A stretch of DNA of 64,000 bases from Pedobacter sp. Leaf250 (lineage in GTDB: Bacteria > Bacteroidota > Bacteroidia > Sphingobacteriales > Sphingobacteriaceae), in assembly GCF_920984735.1 (NCBI RefSeq), contig NZ_CAKLBU010000018.1, forward strand, positions 38,363 to 102,362. Direction: 5' to 3'. The notes under the pieces were generated by a model that saw nothing but the letters and a program-made list of their open reading frames with translations, had not been told where the DNA came from and searched no databases. Made by a program: the position numbers and the translations under genes. Shown here piece after piece: positions 60,956-64,000 of the stretch; the first letter of the stretch is position 1, and every line of letters starts with the position of its first letter.

Positions 60956-61324
60956 TTATGCTTTTTTCTGACTAAGCTGAAAAATGTTTCCTTCAATATC
61001 CTCACCATCACAAAAGAGAAAATCAAAACCATCAAAAGACTTAACATCCATCATTTTAACACTTTTTTCTATAAGTTTTTCTCTAAAAATTTGAATATCT
61101 TCATCAATACTAAATACCAATTTAGTGTTACTTTCCGCTTTAAAAGAAATTTCATTTCTATATGATTCTGAAATTCTATGAAACGCGATTTCGATTGCAC
61201 CAGTATTAAATACTAACCATTCATCTTCAATTTCCTCTATTAAAGGCAAATTAAATATAGATTGATAAAATACCTTCAGAGCACTAATGTTCTTACCAAA
61301 TAAAATGATTCTACTTAGATGCAT
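60956..61324 (-). CDS. VOC (glyoxalase/bleomycin resistance) family protein
   Basis: A small beta-alpha-beta-beta-beta protein of 122 residues. MHLSRIILFGKNISALKVFY and the end DIEGNIFQLSQ are typical of vicinal oxygen chelate proteins. The ATG at 61324 is preferred over one 14 codons upstream because the family begins with the first strand, and the longer version would overlap the agmatine deiminase gene. The metal ligands are partly visible (His2, Glu near the end). Substrate unknown. Confidence 0.8.
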   Translation of the reverse strand: MHLSRIILFGKNISALKVFYQSIFNLPLIEEIEDEWLVFNTGAIEIAFHRISESYRNEISFKAESNTKLVFSIDEDIQIFREKLIEKSVKMMDVKSFDGFDFLFCDGEDIEGNIFQLSQKKA

Positions 61325-61335
61325 AATTGTATAAT

Positions 61336-62412
61336 TTAAATCGCTGGCTCCTGCTGACTCAAACAATGGAAACTTCCCAATCCCCAGATAATATCAACTG
61401 AATTAATCCCAACAACTTTTCGATCTGGGAAACAGCCTTGAATAATATCTAAAGCTTTTTGGTCATTTACATCATCAAAAATAGGCACAATAACCGCTGC
61501 ATTCGCAATATAAAAATTCGCATAAGAAGCAGGTAAACGGGTATCATCAAAAATCACTGGCGATGGCATCGGCAATTCAACGATTTTAATTGAGCGGCCA
61601 TCTTTCAGCTTCATGGCTTTTAAAGCCTCTAAATTTTCTTGCAATAAAATATGGTTTTCATCCAGCGGATTACTTTCCACAACCGTTAAAACAGTATCTT
61701 CATTTACGAAACGTGTAATATCGTCAATGTGTCCATCTGTATCATCGCCTACGATTCCATCGCCTAACCATAAAACCTGCTCTTGCCCGTAATATTCAAG
61801 CAAATAATTTTCAATCTGCTCTTTTGTTAAATGTGGATTTCGGTTTTCGTTTAATAAACAAGCTGTTGTGGTTAAAACCGTCCCTGCACCATTAAATTCT
61901 ACTGAACCGCCTTCCATTACAATATCAGGCGTAAATAAAGGTAAGTCGAAATGCTTGGCAATTTTAGTGGGTACTACATCATCCAAATCAAAAGGCGGAT
62001 ATTTCCCACCCCAGGCATTGTAACCCCAGTCTATAACTGCTTTTTCATTTCCTTTCAAAACGAATGCAGGTCCGTGGTCGCGGCACCAGGCATCATTAGT
62101 TTCGTTGAAATAAAATTCAATCTGACTTAAATCAGCACCCACTTTTTCCAATTCGCCAGTAGCAAAAGCTTTCATTTCTTCGTCTTTTATATTGATGCGA
62201 ACTTTTTCACCTTCGGCAACGATTTTTATAAACTCACAATAAGGTTTATAAATCGTTTCGATTTTACCTGGCCAACTTGCTTCTTTATGCGGCCAACTTA
62301 ACCAGGTTGCCTCGTGTTTTGCCCACTCAGCAGGAAAAGCATAACCTTGTTGTTTTGGAGAATAATCGAATTGATTTATATTTAAGCGTTCTTTTGGAGG
62401 GAAATTTGACAT
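61336..62412 (-). CDS. aguA: Agmatine deiminase
   Basis: AguA converts agmatine to N-carbamoylputrescine and ammonia, a step from arginine to putrescine. The guanidino-group-modifying fold is seen in PAEWAKHEATWLSWPHKEASW, WCRDHGPAFV, MEGGSVEFNGAGTVLTT and the nucleophile Cys350 in SFHCLSQQEP. At 358 residues it is full length. It lies downstream of the N-carbamoylputrescine amidase gene, separated by an inverted repeat. The pair carries out consecutive steps. Confidence 0.95.
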   Translation of the reverse strand: MSNFPPKERLNINQFDYSPKQQGYAFPAEWAKHEATWLSWPHKEASWPGKIETIYKPYCEFIKIVAEGEKVRINIKDEEMKAFATGELEKVGADLSQIEFYFNETNDAWCRDHGPAFVLKGNEKAVIDWGYNAWGGKYPPFDLDDVVPTKIAKHFDLPLFTPDIVMEGGSVEFNGAGTVLTTTACLLNENRNPHLTKEQIENYLLEYYGQEQVLWLGDGIVGDDTDGHIDDITRFVNEDTVLTVVESNPLDENHILLQENLEALKAMKLKDGRSIKIVELPMPSPVIFDDTRLPASYANFYIANAAVIVPIFDDVNDQKALDIIQGCFPDRKVVGINSVDIIWGLGSFHCLSQQEPAI

Positions 62413-62436
62413 TTCGTTCGGTCTTATAATTTTAAA

Positions 62437-62493
62437 GGTGTCATATTGAGCTTGTCGAAATGTTTAGTCCTTCGACAAGCTCAATATGACACC
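62437..62493. repeat. Perfect 23-bp inverted repeat between aguA and aguB
   Basis: The arms GGTGTCATATTGAGCTTGTC... (62437-62459) and its exact inverse (62471-62493) enclose an 11-nt loop. It is a cleaner relative of the element at 55772-55830. A hairpin of this strength may influence how much of the aguB transcript reaches aguA. Confidence 0.8.
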
Positions 62494-62531
62494 CAAATGG
62501 AGTTTTAAGCTTTGGTCTTTAACCTTTCAGC

Positions 62532-63407
62532 TTAGTCCCCGTCAATAAATCTTTTTGTAATCGGCTGATAAGAATCAATCCTTCTATCTCTCAAAAACGG
62601 CCAGTGCTTACGCATAAAGTCGCTTTGGTCTAAGTCCAATTCCACAACTTCAGTTTCTTCCTGATCATGTGAAGCTAAATACAGTAATTTTCCTTGTGCG
62701 TTTGTTGCGAAACTTCCACCCCAGAATTTCATTGTGCCATCTTGCTCGAAACCAACACGGTTTACACTCACAACTGAAACACCATTTGCAACCGAATGTG
62801 AACGTTGAATGGTTTGCCAAGCGTTATATTGGTCTTGATTGGTTTCTTCATCTTGAGCAGTATCCCAGCCAATTGCAGTTGGATAAAACATAATTTCAGC
62901 ACCCATTAAAGCCGTAATTCTTGAAGCTTCAGGATACCATTGATCCCAACAAATTAAGATACCGATTTTAGCAAACTTCGTATCGAAAACCTTGTAACCT
63001 AAATCGCCTGGTGTGAAATAGAATTTCTCGTAAAAAGCAGGGTCGTCAGGAATATGCATTTTGCGATATTTACCCAAATAAGAACCATCAGCATCTAAAA
63101 CCGCGGTTGTGTTGTGATAAATTCCAGCAGTACGTTTCTCAAATAAAGAAGCAATAATTACAACGCCCAATTCCTTCGCCACAGCCTGCAAAGCATCGGT
63201 AGATGGACCTGGAATAGCTTCAGCCAAATCGAAATTTGCATAATCTTCAACATCGCAGAAATATAACGATGTAAAAAGTTCTTGCAAACACACTATCTGA
63301 GCGCCTTTTGCAGCTGCATCACGTACTTTTGCAATCGCTTTATCTAAATTTTCCTGCTTATCTTTAGTACAAGTCATTTGTACCAAGCCAACATTTACTT
63401 TCTTCAT
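62532..63407 (-). CDS. aguB: N-carbamoylputrescine amidase
   Basis: AguB hydrolyses N-carbamoylputrescine to putrescine, carbon dioxide and ammonia. This nitrilase-fold enzyme shows the Glu-Lys-Cys triad: Glu43 in LQELFTSLYF, Lys116 in KYRKMHIP and Cys153 in ILICWDQWYPEA. The sequence SLYFCDVEDYANFDLAE is typical of the AguB branch. At 291 residues it is full length. It is the promoter-proximal gene of the putrescine pair. Confidence 0.95.
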   Translation of the reverse strand: MKKVNVGLVQMTCTKDKQENLDKAIAKVRDAAAKGAQIVCLQELFTSLYFCDVEDYANFDLAEAIPGPSTDALQAVAKELGVVIIASLFEKRTAGIYHNTTAVLDADGSYLGKYRKMHIPDDPAFYEKFYFTPGDLGYKVFDTKFAKIGILICWDQWYPEASRITALMGAEIMFYPTAIGWDTAQDEETNQDQYNAWQTIQRSHSVANGVSVVSVNRVGFEQDGTMKFWGGSFATNAQGKLLYLASHDQEETEVVELDLDQSDFMRKHWPFLRDRRIDSYQPITKRFIDGD

Positions 63408-63507
63408 ATCTTCAAATGATTGAATTATTGAATTAGAGAATGATTGAATGTTTTATTACGCTTTACGAATTCATTCATTCAAAATTCACTCATTCAAAAT
63501 TAATGCG

Positions 63508-63515
63508 CAAAGTTA
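63508..63515 (-). promoter_or_regulatory. Candidate -7 element for aguB
   Basis: The minus strand reads TAACTTTG, a full match to TAnnTTTG, about 100 bases before the aguB ATG. The region between contains direct repeats of the phrase ATTCATTCA. No good -33 element is seen. Confidence 0.45.
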
Positions 63516-63625
63516 CTATTTTGTTTAAAAGTAGAACGGCATAATTTTGTAATTGTTTTTCGAAAAGCAATGGTAGTAGCGATGGTTAATGTTAGTCGGG
63601 CTATCCGTTAAATCTTTTTTGTTAT

Positions 63626-63650
63626 TGTCACTGAGCCTGTCAAAGTGCAA
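63626..63650. repeat. Half copy of the TGTCA-GAGC-GTC dispersed element
   Basis: TGTCACTGAGCCTGTCAAAG resembles one arm of the palindromes at 55772 and 62437, but no inverse arm follows inside the window. An insertion or decay could have removed the partner. Confidence 0.45.
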
Positions 63651-63659
63651 CAAAAAAGG

Positions 63660-63977
63660 ATATCACTTCTATCCCGTTTAGATAGGAAAGATTTTGCTAC
63701 TATGAAGGGTTGCAAATCGCCAAGAACCACCCAACTTCGTTATTTAAACCCGACAGCAGCGGAAATACTCCTATGATTAATATTAGTCATTTAGCATAGA
63801 AAAGGCCAAAGCTTTCCTTTAGAGCAGCAGACATTTATTATCTGCCGTTCTTCCGGACATTTCTTTCTCATTACAAACTTACATAAAAAGTGAGGAATTA
63901 TAATCGCGTTCAATAAAAATTAAGACCACTTCATCGATCTTTATTAACTTTATAATGAACTAAAAAACAAAGTTGTT
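63660..63977 (+). other. Noncoding region, possible left end and bridge-RNA segment of an IS110-type element
   Basis: About 300 bases free of genes precede the transposase-like start at 63978. Small hairpins are visible, such as CTATC / GATAG (around 63671-63687) and GCAGA / TCTGC (around 63826-63845). IS110 elements carry a bridge RNA in such upstream DNA, which guides target choice. The boundary of the element and the RNA cannot be fixed from here. Calling it IS110 rests on the seven residues that follow. Confidence 0.35.
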
Positions 63978-64000
63978 ATGGAAAGATGTTGTGGTCTTGA
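63978..64000 (+). CDS. Start of a probable IS110-family transposase (3' end outside window)
   Basis: Only 23 bases are inside the window, encoding MERCCGL and the first two bases of a GA-type codon. IS110 transposases of Bacteroidota begin with a pattern like CCGLDVHKD, where the Asp is the first residue of the DEDD active site, and the visible part fits. The gene is cut by the window edge, so this is a tentative call. Confidence 0.4.

Noticed and set aside
1..64000. CRISPR array, prophage, rRNA or replication origin
   Set aside because: No regularly spaced direct repeats, phage structural genes, rRNA-like sequence or DnaA-box cluster were found by reading. The short tandem tracts at 20160-20216 are too irregular for CRISPR.

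Overview
The window looks like chromosomal DNA of a low-GC Bacteroidota, most likely a Sphingobacteriaceae member close to Pedobacter. This is inferred from content: a SusD-type lipoprotein, a CarboxypepD_reg/DUF5686 protein, a TonB-dependent receptor with an N-terminal CarboxypepD_reg-like domain, a UpxY-type NusG paralogue, an exosortase resembling the Bacteroidota types, TAnnTTTG-type promoters and few Shine-Dalgarno sequences. No species call can be made from the sequence alone.

Left arm (1-17.5 kb), mostly housekeeping: the end of a polysaccharide utilisation locus (SusD, then a GH30 glycosidase lipoprotein); small lipoproteins; an RluA-type pseudouridine synthase; panB; carA; an ABC-2 ATPase/permease pair; a tight reverse-strand operon pheS - Rieske-like lipoprotein - tetR joined by TAATG overlaps; kbl; a DUF5686 protein; and trhO.

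Centre (17.7-46.8 kb), one large surface or extracellular polysaccharide locus, all on the + strand. It runs: Wzc-like tyrosine autokinase; UpxY-type antiterminator; terminator-like hairpin; asparagine synthase; glycosyltransferase; Wzm-type ABC permease; an S23 four-helix-bundle ORF wedged in; Wzt-type ATPase with a C-terminal domain; three methyltransferases and about thirteen overlapping glycosyltransferases; a Wzy-like membrane protein; two more glycosyltransferases; an exosortase-family protein; and a NodU/CmcH carbamoyltransferase. The stretch from about 26.3 to 42.2 kb is clearly AT-richer than its flanks, and many of its genes begin with TTG or GTG overlapping the previous stop. It reads as an exchangeable serotype-like cassette between conserved shell genes. 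The likely job is to build, decorate (fucosyl-type, methyl and carbamoyl groups) and export a polysaccharide under antitermination and tyrosine-phosphorylation control. The exosortase suggests a link to a sorted surface protein, but no substrate is visible.

Right arm (46.9-64 kb): a DoxX-like membrane protein; tRNA-Ser(TGA) with a near-perfect promoter; a GntR - TauE/SafE - DUF1634 operon with a double palindromic operator; a 50-residue DUF2256 gene overlapping an iron-sulfur cryptochrome/photolyase; a TonB-dependent siderophore-type receptor; eno; a DivIC/FtsB-like protein; a TRIC-type channel; a large VWA-like membrane protein; an L,D-transpeptidase-fold protein; fabG; a VOC protein; and the agmatine-to-putrescine pair aguA/aguB. 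The last 23 bases are the start of what looks like an IS110-family transposase, preceded by noncoding DNA that may hold its left end and bridge RNA. Several palindromic intergenic repeat families recur through the window. No CRISPR array, rRNA, prophage or replication origin was seen.
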